Source of the DNA: Paucidesulfovibrio sp036541255
GTDB lineage: Bacteria; Desulfobacterota; Desulfovibrionia; Desulfovibrionales; Desulfovibrionaceae
Direction of reading: 5' to 3'
DNA: 64,000 nucleotides
Assembly (NCBI GenBank): GCA_036541255.1
Contig: JAZHDD010000059.1
Location: 62,001 to 126,000, forward strand
Below the pieces are notes generated by a model that saw only the letters and a program-made list of their open reading frames with translations, did no database searches and had not been told where the DNA came from. A program made the position numbers and the translations under genes. Positions 26,433-34,984 of the stretch are shown here, one piece after another (the first letter of the stretch is position 1; every line of letters starts with the position of its first letter).

Positions 26433-27879
26433 TGTGTTCCAGGCCGAGCCGTTTGACCACGTTTCCGGCAGCGGCCACAGCGTATTCCTGCGGGGAGAGT
26501 CGTTCCCGTTCCGACGGTTCGATGACCAGCTCGGGAGCGTTGGCCATGGCCGGGTCAGGCGAGACGCCAAAAGCGGCAGGGAAGCTGTTCTGGAAATACA
26601 TGTTCTGGAAATCGATGAACTTGAGCTGATGCGCAGTGGAGTCCAGGATGGCAAGTTCGTCGGAAGAGAGCAGGCCCAGCTCCCCGGCGCGGATGGCGCC
26701 GGCCAGACACTCGCCGCCCTGCGTACAGGCGATGTGGCCGTTGCGGTTGGCCCGGATCATGCCTTCCATGATCTGTTGTTCCGTAACCTGCACCACCAGG
26801 AAGGAACCAGGACCGCCAACAGCTTCGAAGCGCTCTGCAAAATGACGCACGCGGGGGAAAGAGACCGGGTTGCCGATCATGGCGGCCTGGGCCACGGAAG
26901 GTTCCACAGGAACCGGGGCAAAGCTGCGTTTGGCGGGCTCGTCCACGGAATAATACCGATAGACAGGATCGGCGTGGTGCGACTGGACGCCGAAAATACG
27001 CGGCAATGTGTCGATGATGTTCAGCGTATGCAGCTTGAGGAAGCCCGCCATGATGGCCGTGATATTGCCTGCATTGCCGATGGGGACGAAGACGCATTTT
27101 TCGGAAAGATCCCAATCGAACCATTGGGCAATTTCAAAGGCATAGGATTCCTGGCCCAGGATGCGCCAGGCGTTTTTGGAATTCAGCAGCGCTACGCGGT
27201 AGTTGTCCGCGAGGTGTTCCACGACCTTCATGCAGTCGTCGAATACGCCGGGCACTTCCAAGACCGTTGCGCCGCTGCCCAGAGGCTGGGCAAGCTGCTG
27301 GGGAGTGACCTTGCCGTGGGGCAGGATGACGACGCTTTTGACCGGCCCGGCAAGATAGGAGGCGTATAAGGCCGCGGCTGCCGAAGTGTCGCCGGTGGAA
27401 GCGCAGACGGTGAGCACCTGATCCCAGCCGTGCTTTCGGATTTGCGCCTTGAGGTAGCTGAAGGCGCAGGCCATGCCCCTGTCCTTGAAGGACGCGGAAG
27501 GATTCTGGCCGTCGTTCTTGTATGCGGTGGTAATGCCGGACTCGGCGCAAAGGGCTGAATTGGAATGAATGATGGGCGTATTGGCTTCGCCGAGGTAGAC
27601 GATGTCTTCCTCCTCCAGCACCGGAGCCATCAATTCGTAAAAACGGAAAATGCCGCGCAGCGCCGTTTTCTTGGTGGCGGCTCGGGAATCGAAAATGGTT
27701 CGCCACTCGGCTCCCGACGTTTTCTTCAAATCGTCGAAGTCCAGGTTTTCCAGCAGAAACACCCCACCACAGTCCGGGCAGGTGTACAGCAGTTCGTCAA
27801 CAGGGAAGCGGCGGCCGCAACCCAGGCAGACGTACTCCATGCGTCCGCGATACGAGGGAAACTGGTTGGCGATGTTCAT
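26428..27879 (-). CDS. thrC: Threonine synthase
   Basis: PLP enzyme converting O-phosphohomoserine to threonine. The 483-residue protein has an N-terminal zinc-ribbon-like extension (YVCLGCGRRFPVDELLYTCP then DCGGVF), the PLP lysine in SASFKDRGMA, and the phosphate-binding GNAGNITAIMAG region. The zinc-ribbon start is typical of one threonine synthase branch. ATG 27879 follows AAGGTG. An upstream in-frame start has a poor context. Co-transcribed with paaK and the DUF456 gene. Confidence 0.95.
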   Translation of the reverse strand: MNIANQFPSYRGRMEYVCLGCGRRFPVDELLYTCPDCGGVFLLENLDFDDLKKTSGAEWRTIFDSRAATKKTALRGIFRFYELMAPVLEEEDIVYLGEANTPIIHSNSALCAESGITTAYKNDGQNPSASFKDRGMACAFSYLKAQIRKHGWDQVLTVCASTGDTSAAAALYASYLAGPVKSVVILPHGKVTPQQLAQPLGSGATVLEVPGVFDDCMKVVEHLADNYRVALLNSKNAWRILGQESYAFEIAQWFDWDLSEKCVFVPIGNAGNITAIMAGFLKLHTLNIIDTLPRIFGVQSHHADPVYRYYSVDEPAKRSFAPVPVEPSVAQAAMIGNPVSFPRVRHFAERFEAVGGPGSFLVVQVTEQQIMEGMIRANRNGHIACTQGGECLAGAIRAGELGLLSSDELAILDSTAHQLKFIDFQNMYFQNSFPAAFGVSPDPAMANAPELVIEPSERERLSPQEYAVAAAGNVVKRLGLEHK

Positions 27880-27907
27880 GGCGTCACCTTGCAAAGCTTG
27901 GTTCACG

Positions 27908-28411
27908 TTAAGGCCAGATTCTGGGCACACAGAGCAGGAACATGGTCAGGCCCAGAGAGAGTTTTACAGTCATGCCGAGCGACTTGCCGAAGAACGCGCC
28001 CATGGAGGCGCGATTGGCTTCGACAGCCGGGCGGCCCTTGCTCAATTCAAAGATAAAACATCCGACATAAGCACCCAAGAGCGCGCCCAGGAGCGCGCCC
28101 ACGCCAAGCAGAAATGGAGCGCCCAGTATTGCGCCGATGATAGCTCCCAGGATGCTGCCGAAATTCCCCCGGCCTGAAGCACCGTATTTTCTGGCACCCC
28201 AGGATTGGGCGATCCACTCCACGGCCTCGCCGAACAGGGCAATGGCGGCCAGCACTCCCACGAACACCCAACCCATATTGGACTCAGGGCGTAAATAAGT
28301 CCAGACGCCGACAAAAAGGGTCAGCAGCCAGTTGCCCGGCAGACTGAAGATGTTCAGCGCCTGGGCCGTGAAAAGCAGCAGCAGGAAAAGCGTTGCCCAG
28401 AGATAATCCAT
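27908..28411 (-). CDS. DUF456 membrane protein
   Basis: 167 residues, almost entirely hydrophobic. Helices lie at about 2-25, 30-60 and a long glycine-rich segment around 84-120 (ILGAIIGAILGAPFLLG). The LPGNWL motif near residue 25 and the following glycine-rich helices fit DUF456. Function is unknown. It starts one base after the paaK stop, so translation is coupled. Confidence 0.82.
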   Translation of the reverse strand: MDYLWATLFLLLLFTAQALNIFSLPGNWLLTLFVGVWTYLRPESNMGWVFVGVLAAIALFGEAVEWIAQSWGARKYGASGRGNFGSILGAIIGAILGAPFLLGVGALLGALLGAYVGCFIFELSKGRPAVEANRASMGAFFGKSLGMTVKLSLGLTMFLLCVPRIWP

Positions 28412-28412
28412 G

Positions 28413-29705
28413 CTACGCGTTGCGCAGGTCCACCACCCGCTTGGCCTTGCCCTCGCCCTTGGGAATGGTGCCGGACTGCACGAGTTCGACTCGCGGCGTC
28501 ACCAATATCTCGTCGCGCAGGCGGGAGGCAATGCGTTTTTGCAGGCTCTGCAACTCGCGCATGTCCTCCACGAAGAACTCTTCGCGAATCTCCACCTTGA
28601 CGCGGATTTGGTCCATGACGCCTTCGTGGAAGAGTTCGATGAGGTAGTTTTGACCCACTTCGGGAATGTTCATGAGGGTCTGCTCGATCTGCATGGGGTA
28701 GATGTTCACGCCCTTGATGATGAGCATATCGTCGGCGCGGCCCGTGATGCGGTCGATGCGCCGATGGGTGCGGCCGCAGGCGCATTCGCCGGGAATGAAC
28801 CTGGTCAGGTCGCGGGTGCGGTACCGCAGGAGCGGCATGCCTTCGCGGGTCAGGTTGGTCATGACCACTTCGCCGATCTCGCCTTCTGCTGCGTCTTCGC
28901 CGGTCTCAGGATTGATGATTTCGATGAGGAAGGCGTCCTCCCAAACATGCATGCCGGATTGCTGCGTGCATTCAAAGGCCACGCCCGGTCCGTTCATTTC
29001 CGAAAGGCCGTAAGAGTTGTAAGCCTTGATGTGCAGCATCTGCTCGATGCGTTTGCGGATCTCCTCTGTATGAGGCTCTGCGCCGATAAGAGCGATACGC
29101 AAGGGCAGGCTGGCCGGGTCAATTCCTTCGGTCTCAAGGAATTCTGCAAAATAAAGCGCGTAGGAAGGAATAATGTGGGCGACAGTGACGTTGAAGTCGC
29201 GAATCAGCTTGACCTGGCGCTTGGAGTTGCCGGCTCCGGCGGGTACGGTCAGACAGCCCAGATGTTCCGAGCCGTAATGGATGCCCAGGCCGCCGGTGAA
29301 CAGGCCGTAGCCAGACATGTTCTGCAGTACGTCACTCTTGCGGATGCCGCAGGCGTACATGCTGCGGGCCATGAGCGAAGCCCATTCCCGTATGTCGTTC
29401 TCCGTATAAAATATGGCGGTCGGCGTGCCCGTGGTGCCGGAGGATGCGTGCAGGCGAACGAAATCATCCAAGGGACGGCTGAGCATGCCGTAAGGATATT
29501 GGGAGCGGAGATCTTCCTTGGTGGTGAAGGGCAGTTTTTTCACGTCTGCGGAGCATGTGATGCTTTCAGGGGAGAGGCCCATGGCCCCAAGCCGTTCCGC
29601 ATAAAAGGGCGATTTCAGGGCAATGGCCACGGAGCGTTTCAAACGTTGGGCCTGAAGCGCCTCAAGTTCAGGGCGTGGAAGGGTTTCCACGGGATCGAAA
29701 TACAT
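28413..29705 (-). CDS. paaK: Phenylacetate-CoA ligase family protein
   Basis: AMP-forming acyl-CoA ligase that activates aryl acids such as phenylacetate. The 430-residue protein has the ATP/AMP motif HASSGTTGTPT, NSYGLSEMNGPG, the hinge TGRADDMLIIKGVNI and the C-terminal catalytic region with GKAKRVVDL. In anaerobes of this kind these ligases often act with indolepyruvate oxidoreductases on aryl acids from amino acid fermentation, but no such partner is in the window. It lies 18 bases after dnaB. Confidence 0.92.
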   Translation of the reverse strand: MYFDPVETLPRPELEALQAQRLKRSVAIALKSPFYAERLGAMGLSPESITCSADVKKLPFTTKEDLRSQYPYGMLSRPLDDFVRLHASSGTTGTPTAIFYTENDIREWASLMARSMYACGIRKSDVLQNMSGYGLFTGGLGIHYGSEHLGCLTVPAGAGNSKRQVKLIRDFNVTVAHIIPSYALYFAEFLETEGIDPASLPLRIALIGAEPHTEEIRKRIEQMLHIKAYNSYGLSEMNGPGVAFECTQQSGMHVWEDAFLIEIINPETGEDAAEGEIGEVVMTNLTREGMPLLRYRTRDLTRFIPGECACGRTHRRIDRITGRADDMLIIKGVNIYPMQIEQTLMNIPEVGQNYLIELFHEGVMDQIRVKVEIREEFFVEDMRELQSLQKRIASRLRDEILVTPRVELVQSGTIPKGEGKAKRVVDLRNA

Positions 29706-29723
29706 GTCGCCTCCGGAAGGATG

Positions 29724-31169
29724 CTAGCCCATGGGCTCGTTTTCTGACGGATAGGGCGTGGTCGTGAGGTCCTCGAACCGGGTCCACTGCTTGTGGAAAT
29801 AGAGATCCACATCGCCCACAGGGCCATTGCGTTGTTTGCCGATGATGACTTCGGCCTGGTTCTTTTTTGGGTTGTCTTCGCTCTTGTTGTAGAAGTCGTC
29901 GCGATAGAGAAAAAGGATAACGTCGGCGTCCTGTTCAATGGCGCCGGATTCGCGCAGGTCCGAGAGCATGGGACGGGGTGGTTTGCGTTCCTCAACCTTG
30001 CGGTTGAGCTGTGACAGGGCGATGACGGGGATGTTGAGTTCTTTGGCCAAGGCCTTGAGGCTTCGGGAAATGTCGGAGATTTCCTGCTCGCGGGAATCGA
30101 TTCGCCGACTGGAGCGCATGAGCTGGAGATAGTCCACCACGACGAGTCCAAGATTGTGTTCCGCTTTGAGGCGGCGACATCGGGCGCGCAATTCGAGGGT
30201 GGAAAGAGCCGGAGTGTCGTCGATAAACAGAGGCGACTGCATGAACTGGTTGGCCGCGTCCTGGAGTTTGACCCAATCCTCGTCCTGTAAATATCCGGTA
30301 CGCAAATGCCCCAGGTTGACCCTGGCCTGACAGGCGAGCAAGCGGGTCATGAGCTGTTCCTTGCTCATTTCCAGGGAAAAAACCGCAGTGGCAATGCCTG
30401 AATTGATGGCCGCACGCATGCCCAGGTTCAGGGCAAAGGCGGTCTTGCCCATGGAGGGACGTCCGGCCACGATGATCAAGTCGGACTTTTGCAGTCCGGC
30501 GGTCATTTCGTCGTATTTCTGGTAGCCTGTGGGGATGCCCGTGACAGCGGATTTGTTTTCGAAGCGTTTGGTCAGCTCGTCAAAGACCTGGTTCACGAGG
30601 TCGCGGCTGCTGGTAATGGTGCCGGTGGTCTTGGCGTCGGCGATTTCGAAAATGGATTTTTCCGCTTCGTCCAGCAGGGAATCCACATCCTGCGTGTCGT
30701 AGCAATTGGAAATGATGCCGCTGGCCGTGTCGATAAGCTGTCGCAGGATGGCCTTGTCGCGCACGATGTGGGCATGGCGCGCAGCGTTCGCCGAACTGAC
30801 CGGGGAATTGGACAGCTCTGCGAGATATGCCGGACCGCCCAACTCGTCCAGGACTCCAGCCGTCTTGAGATGGTTGGAGACCGTGATCAGGTCGATTGGC
30901 GAGTTGCGGTTGTAGAGGTCGATAAACGTGCTGAAGATCGTCTGATGCACCGGGGAGTAGAAATCCTCCGGTGTGACGATGTCAACGAGCGTATGGAAAA
31001 GGGAGTTTGACTGAAAAACCCCCCCCAGAACCGCCTGTTCGGCTTCCAGGTTCTGGGGGGGAACATTGCGCAATAGATCGGCTGAAGCCCTGTCCAGAGC
31101 CTCGCCGTTCTTTGCCCGGGATTTCCGGCTATTAGGCCTCGTCTTCGACGGGCTTGACCGTTCCGGCAT
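29724..31169 (-). CDS. dnaB: Replicative DNA helicase
   Basis: Hexameric 5'-3' fork helicase that also recruits primase. It has an N-terminal DnaB domain (NVPPQNLEAEQAVLGGVF) and a RecA-like C-terminal domain with Walker A AGRPSMGKTAF, the VVDYLQLM Walker B region, and LSQLNRKVE. About 481 residues if it starts at ATG 31169, which has GAGG six bases upstream but lies 38 bases inside rplI. No ATG or GTG lies between the rplI stop and the conserved domain. A TTG start closer to RNVPPQN is the alternative. Confidence 0.96.
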   Translation of the reverse strand: MPERSSPSKTRPNSRKSRAKNGEALDRASADLLRNVPPQNLEAEQAVLGGVFQSNSLFHTLVDIVTPEDFYSPVHQTIFSTFIDLYNRNSPIDLITVSNHLKTAGVLDELGGPAYLAELSNSPVSSANAARHAHIVRDKAILRQLIDTASGIISNCYDTQDVDSLLDEAEKSIFEIADAKTTGTITSSRDLVNQVFDELTKRFENKSAVTGIPTGYQKYDEMTAGLQKSDLIIVAGRPSMGKTAFALNLGMRAAINSGIATAVFSLEMSKEQLMTRLLACQARVNLGHLRTGYLQDEDWVKLQDAANQFMQSPLFIDDTPALSTLELRARCRRLKAEHNLGLVVVDYLQLMRSSRRIDSREQEISDISRSLKALAKELNIPVIALSQLNRKVEERKPPRPMLSDLRESGAIEQDADVILFLYRDDFYNKSEDNPKKNQAEVIIGKQRNGPVGDVDLYFHKQWTRFEDLTTTPYPSENEPMG

Positions 31170-31668
31170 CATTGTCCTCGACTGCCTCGGCAGCCTTGTC
31201 CTGCTCAGCTTCGCCCGCGGTGGAGCCGTGGCGCAGCACAAAGAGTTTCAGCTGGCCGCGAACATCCGGATGAAGCTTGATTTCCAGTTCATACTCGCCC
31301 AGGGAACGGATGGGATCGTCCAGAAGGATCTTGCGGCGATCGATTTCGATACCGTTTTCTTCCAGGGCGTCTCCGATCATGGACGCGGTGACAGAGCCGT
31401 AAAGCTTTTCACCTTCGCCCACCCGGACAAGAATTTCAATCGGAGCGGCGGCAATTTTTTCAGCCAGAATTTCGGCTTCGGCTCTGACGGAGTCGGCCGT
31501 GGCCTTGAGCTTGTTGCGCTCCAGATCGAACTGTTTGAGGTTGCCTTCAGTGGCGGGCATGGCCAACCCCTGAGGGATGAGGTAGTTCCGGCCATAGCCG
31601 GGCTTCACAGCGATAATGTCTCCGAGACGTCCGAGGTTGTCGACGTCCGCACGCAGAATAACTTTCAT
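31132..31668 (-). CDS. rplI: 50S ribosomal protein L9
   Basis: 178 residues, longer than the roughly 150-residue E. coli protein because of an acidic C-terminal tail (about 150-178). The N-terminal signature ADVDNLGRLGDIIAVKPGYG and LIPQGLAMPAT are clear. It follows rpsR by 14 bases. The 3' end overlaps the likely dnaB start, a coupling common in this conserved ribosomal-helicase cluster. Confidence 0.97.
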   Translation of the reverse strand: MKVILRADVDNLGRLGDIIAVKPGYGRNYLIPQGLAMPATEGNLKQFDLERNKLKATADSVRAEAEILAEKIAAAPIEILVRVGEGEKLYGSVTASMIGDALEENGIEIDRRKILLDDPIRSLGEYELEIKLHPDVRGQLKLFVLRHGSTAGEAEQDKAAEAVEDNDAGTVKPVEDEA

Positions 31669-31682
31669 GGTCGGCGCCTCCT

Positions 31683-31943
31683 CTAGATGCTCTTTTTCTT
31701 GACGTCCGTGCTGTGCACAGTGGTGTAGAACAGGAGGGCCATCTGACGGGCGCGCTTGATCTCAGTGGTCAGGCTCCGCTGGTGCCGGGCACAAGTGCCG
31801 GTGATGCGGCGGGGAATGATCTTGCCCCGGTCCGTGATGAAGTCCTTAAGAATGTCGACACGCTTGTAATCCAGGGGAAGGTTCTTGTCGGCGCAAAAGC
31901 GGCAGAACTTCTTCCTCGGAGTGAATTTCTTCCTGAAGGCCAT
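31683..31943 (-). CDS. rpsR: 30S ribosomal protein S18
   Basis: 86 residues with the S18 core RRITGTCARHQRSL and LLFYT. The CRFCADK pair near the N-terminus marks the zinc-containing (C+) version. It starts two bases after rpsF and binds 16S rRNA as a heterodimer with S6. Confidence 0.97.
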   Translation of the reverse strand: MAFRKKFTPRKKFCRFCADKNLPLDYKRVDILKDFITDRGKIIPRRITGTCARHQRSLTTEIKRARQMALLFYTTVHSTDVKKKSI

Positions 31944-31945
31944 GC

Positions 31946-32254
31946 TTATCCCTCCTGGCTTTCTGCCGGGCTTTCCAGCTTGACGGTGATGAACTTGAAA
32001 ATGCCGTCAGTGATGCGGATGATACGTTCGAGCTCCTGCACCAGGGCGCCGGGAGCGTCGTAGACCATGCGCATGTAGTAGCCACGGGTCTGTTTCTTCA
32101 CGGGATAAGCCAGGGTACGCATGCCCCAGTCGTCCATTTCCACGATCTTGCCGCCGTCGCGTTCCACGATGCCGGTGCAGGTGGCAAAGATCTCGGTGCG
32201 GCGCTCTTCTTCCAACTCGGGAGAGAGCAGCAGCAGCGTTTCATAGTTCTGCAT
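31946..32254 (-). CDS. rpsF: 30S ribosomal protein S6
   Basis: 102 residues starting MQNYETLLLLSPEL, with the WGMRTLAYPV and GYYMRMVY strands of the ferredoxin-like fold. ATG 32254 has a strong AAGGAGG five bases upstream. A promoter lies about 60 bases upstream. The leader (32255-32311) contains a CTCCC/GGGAG hairpin that could serve as an S6:S18 feedback site, although I could not confirm the conserved bulge motif. Confidence 0.96.
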   Translation of the reverse strand: MQNYETLLLLSPELEEERRTEIFATCTGIVERDGGKIVEMDDWGMRTLAYPVKKQTRGYYMRMVYDAPGALVQELERIIRITDGIFKFITVKLESPAESQEG

Positions 32255-32311
32255 TATATCCTCCTTACGGTCATTGGCCCTCCCCTGTAGGGAGAGCAAG
32301 GCAGAAGGGGA

Positions 32312-32340
32312 GTCATAGTCTCTTCATTCTTGGCTGTCAA
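32312..32340 (-). promoter_or_regulatory. Promoter of the rpsF operon
   Basis: Read on the minus strand: -35 TTGACA (32340-32335), a 17-base spacer and -10 TATGAC (32317-32312). The -35 is perfect and overlaps the terminal TGA of the small ORF downstream of purC, placing the end of one unit directly on the start of the next. Confidence 0.75.
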
Positions 32341-32549
32341 GGGTTGCGGCCCTTGTCGTCGGCTTCGTTTGTCGGTTGCTGCTGATGAGGCGTTTTCAAA
32401 TCGTCTCCCTCGGTTTCGGTTTCCTGTGGCGGCTTCCAGCCGCACTGATTGGCGGCACCTCAGGAGGGCAGGCCGAGTCGGGGCAACACAAAGCGCATCA
32501 GGACAAAGGCGCCTACGAATGTTCCGAGCAGAATAAGCAGGTCCTGCAT
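32337..32549 (-). CDS. Candidate 70-residue membrane selenoprotein (or 29-residue peptide)
   Basis: The ATG at 32549 shares its A with the purC stop (TGATG) and is preceded by GGAGG in the end of purC. Residues 1-29 form one membrane helix (LLILLGTFVGAFVLM) followed by RFVLPRLGLPS. An in-frame TGA at 32462-32460 follows. The same frame then stays open for 40 codons (GAANQCGWKPPQETETEGDD onward, acidic and polar) to a second TGA at 32339-32337. A hairpin sits about 22 bases after the first TGA. If that TGA is read as selenocysteine the product is a 70-residue single-pass protein with U30 and C36. Otherwise a 29-residue membrane peptide is made. I recognise no family. Start and coupling are well supported and the readthrough is inference. 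Confidence 0.5.
32426..32445 (-). promoter_or_regulatory. Candidate bacterial SECIS hairpin
   Basis: On the minus-strand RNA, GUGCGGCU pairs with AGCCG-C-CAC (one bulged C) around a GGA apical loop. The loop begins 22 nucleotides after the in-frame UGA, within the usual 16-37 range, and has G in its first two positions. A competing GCCGC/GCGGC pairing nearer the UGA is also possible. Confidence 0.4.
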
Positions 32550-33445
32550 CAATCCTCCAGTTTCGAGCCGGTCAACCGTTCATAGGCTTCCAGGTATTTT
32601 TCCTGGGTGCGCATGGCTACGTCCTCAGGGATGTTTGGCGCGGGGGGCTGCTTGTTGAAGCCGATGTCCGTGAGCCAGTCGCGCAGGTATTGTTTGTCGA
32701 AGCTGGGCTGTCCATGGCCGGGTTCGTAACCGTTTACCGGCCAGAAACGCGAGGAGTCGGGCGTCAGCACTTCGTCAATGAGCATGAGCCCCTGATCGGT
32801 GAGGCCAAATTCGAATTTTGTGTCGGCAATGATGATGCCGCGTTCGCAGGCGTAGTAACGCGCACGGGAATAGATCTCTATGGCGGTGCGCTGCACCTGC
32901 TCCATGAGTTCCGTCCCGATCAAGTCCCGGGCTTGGGCCACACTGATGTTTTCGTCGTGCGAGCCGAGTTCGGCCTTTGTGGACGGGGTGAACAGCGGTT
33001 CGGCCAGCATGTCGGACTCCTTGAGTCCTTCGGGCAGTACATGTCCGCAAACCTTACCTGTTTTCAGGTAATCCTTCCAGCCGGAACCCGTGATGTAGCC
33101 GCGTACGATGCATTCGATGGGCAGCGGTTTGGCCTTTGTGACAAGGACGCTACGTCCCTCCAGTTCGGCGGCATAGGCGTGCAGGGGTGCGGGAAAGTCA
33201 GCAACCTTGCTGGCCAGAACGTGGTTGGCGATAATATCCTGATATTTTTCCATCCAGAACAAAGTGATCTGGTTCAGAATGCGTCCCTTGAGCGGAATGG
33301 GATCAGGCATGATCACGTCAAAGGCCGAGATGCGATCCGTGGTTACGATGAGCAGGGATTCCGGTGATATTTCATAGATGTCGCGCACTTTTCCGCGCGA
33401 GACCAGTGGATATTCCTTGATGTTTGTCTGGATGACGGGCTGCAT
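32549..33445 (-). CDS. purC: Phosphoribosylaminoimidazole-succinocarboxamide synthase
   Basis: Purine enzyme joining aspartate to CAIR. The 298-residue SAICAR synthase has the N-terminal RGKVRDIYEI, TDRISAFDVIMPDPIPLKG, and the IADTKFEFG and LIDEVLTPDSSRFWP motifs. Length fits the monofunctional longer form. ATG 33445 follows GGAG seven bases upstream. Downstream of hisD by 25 bases, it shares a start/stop overlap with the small ORF described above. Confidence 0.97.
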   Translation of the reverse strand: MQPVIQTNIKEYPLVSRGKVRDIYEISPESLLIVTTDRISAFDVIMPDPIPLKGRILNQITLFWMEKYQDIIANHVLASKVADFPAPLHAYAAELEGRSVLVTKAKPLPIECIVRGYITGSGWKDYLKTGKVCGHVLPEGLKESDMLAEPLFTPSTKAELGSHDENISVAQARDLIGTELMEQVQRTAIEIYSRARYYACERGIIIADTKFEFGLTDQGLMLIDEVLTPDSSRFWPVNGYEPGHGQPSFDKQYLRDWLTDIGFNKQPPAPNIPEDVAMRTQEKYLEAYERLTGSKLED

Positions 33446-33470
33446 GTTCGTCTCCTGGGATTGCTGGGGG

Positions 33471-34784
33471 TTATTTGTTTTCGGTAAGCCGGATTTCAAT
33501 GGAACGGGCATGGGCTTCCAGGCCTTCCAAACGGGCCAGCCGGGCGATCTTGCTTCCATGCCTTTGAACAAAGGCCGGAGAGGCCGCAATGATGCTCGAT
33601 TTCTTGCAAAAATTCTGAACGGACAGGGCCGATGAGAAACGCGCCGTACCCAGGGTGGGCAGCACATGGTTCGGTCCGGCGAAATAGTCGCCCACAGGTT
33701 CGGGGCAGTGATGTCCCATGAAGATGGCGCCGGCATGACGGATTTTGCCGAGCAGAGACCATGGATCATCCACACAGAGTTCCAGGTGCTCCGGCGCAAT
33801 GCGGTTGACGAGATCCGCAGCCGTGTCCAGGTCCGGGGTCACGATGAGCGCGCCCCAATCCTGCAAGGATTTAGCAGCGATTTCTCCGCGGGGCAGGGCC
33901 GATGTCTGACGCTCCAAAGCGTTGTCCACGGCTTGGGCCAGATTTGGGTCAGGCGTTATAAGCAGAGCTGCGGCCAAGGGATCGTGTTCGGCCTGGGAAA
34001 GCATATCTGCGGCAAGCCAGTCCGGGTTGGCGTTTGCATCAGCCAGTATGGCGATTTCGCTTGGCCCGGCGATCATGTCGATGCCCACTTCGCCGACCAG
34101 AAGCGCTTTTGCTGTGGCGACGTAAATATTGCCCGGACCGGCAATGACGTCGCAGGCCGGAATGGATTGTGTCCCATAGGCCAGGGCTGCCACGGCCCAG
34201 GCGCTGCCCGATGCGTAAACATCCTGAATGCCGAGCAGGGCGGCCGTGGCCAGCAAATAGGGATTCAGGCTGCCGTCCTTGCGGGGCGGCGTGATCATTA
34301 CGATTTTCGGAACGCCTGCCACAAGCGCAGGGACGGCATTCATGATGATGCTGGAAATGAGCGGGGTGGAGCCGCCTTGGCCGCCAGGGACATACAGGCC
34401 AACGCGGTCGACAGGAGTGACCATCTGGCCGAGCAGCGTGCCGTCGGCCTGGGTGGTCCACCAGGAATTCTCTTTTTGCCGCTCATGAAAGGCGCGCACG
34501 TTGGCAATGGCTTCCTGGAGTATGGAGAGATCTTCGGCCGGGACTTGGGCCAGCGCGGTTTGCAAATCCTGGTCCTTGATGCGTAGCATGCCGGGCGTAA
34601 AGTCCGGGCAATCGAAGCGGCGCGTGTAATCCATCAACGCATTGTCGCCTTCGTTGCGAACCTTGGTCAGGATGTCGCGTACCTGGGCTTCAACTTTGGC
34701 GTCAGGATTTTTGCGGCCTAGCAAACGTTGCTGCAAGGTCGGCCAATCTTTTTTCGAGGTGTAGCTGATCGTGGTGCAGAGCAT
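33471..34784 (-). CDS. hisD: Histidinol dehydrogenase
   Basis: Catalyses the last two steps of histidine synthesis, NAD-dependent oxidation of histidinol to histidine. The 437-residue protein carries YVPGGQGGSTPLISS, the GPGNIYVATAK motif, IDMIAGPSE, and the zinc and catalytic histidines around IAPEHLEL and GAIFMGHHCPEPVGDY. No other his genes are adjacent. Its neighbour purC is in the pathway connected through AICAR. Confidence 0.96.
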   Translation of the reverse strand: MLCTTISYTSKKDWPTLQQRLLGRKNPDAKVEAQVRDILTKVRNEGDNALMDYTRRFDCPDFTPGMLRIKDQDLQTALAQVPAEDLSILQEAIANVRAFHERQKENSWWTTQADGTLLGQMVTPVDRVGLYVPGGQGGSTPLISSIIMNAVPALVAGVPKIVMITPPRKDGSLNPYLLATAALLGIQDVYASGSAWAVAALAYGTQSIPACDVIAGPGNIYVATAKALLVGEVGIDMIAGPSEIAILADANANPDWLAADMLSQAEHDPLAAALLITPDPNLAQAVDNALERQTSALPRGEIAAKSLQDWGALIVTPDLDTAADLVNRIAPEHLELCVDDPWSLLGKIRHAGAIFMGHHCPEPVGDYFAGPNHVLPTLGTARFSSALSVQNFCKKSSIIAASPAFVQRHGSKIARLARLEGLEAHARSIEIRLTENK

Positions 34785-34911
34785 GGAGTGTCGTCCTTGA
34801 TGTTGCTGGCGTCGAATGAAAGCCGAGGAAATTCAGAGCGGCTTGATCCGGGCAAAATAATCTAGCCGAGAGATCGTGAAATGTCGAGGCGCGGCATAGG
34901 GCGTTGTTTGG

Positions 34912-34947
34912 CAAAATAAGAAGGGCCGGGGCGCAAGGCCCCGGCCC
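34912..34947 (-). terminator. Terminator of the porin gene
   Basis: GGGCCGGGGC and GCCCCGGCCC pair across a GCAAG loop. On the minus strand the hairpin is followed by TTCTTATTTTG. It lies 38 bases after the porin stop. Confidence 0.85.
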
Positions 34948-34984
34948 AAGCGGGTCGTTTTGGCTGAAGGTCGCGAGGACCTTA

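Noticed and set aside
31132..31169. Overlap of rplI and dnaB as a frameshift or misassembly
   Set aside because: Both genes are complete and full-length. A 38-base overlap with a good ribosome-binding site is compatible with normal translational coupling.
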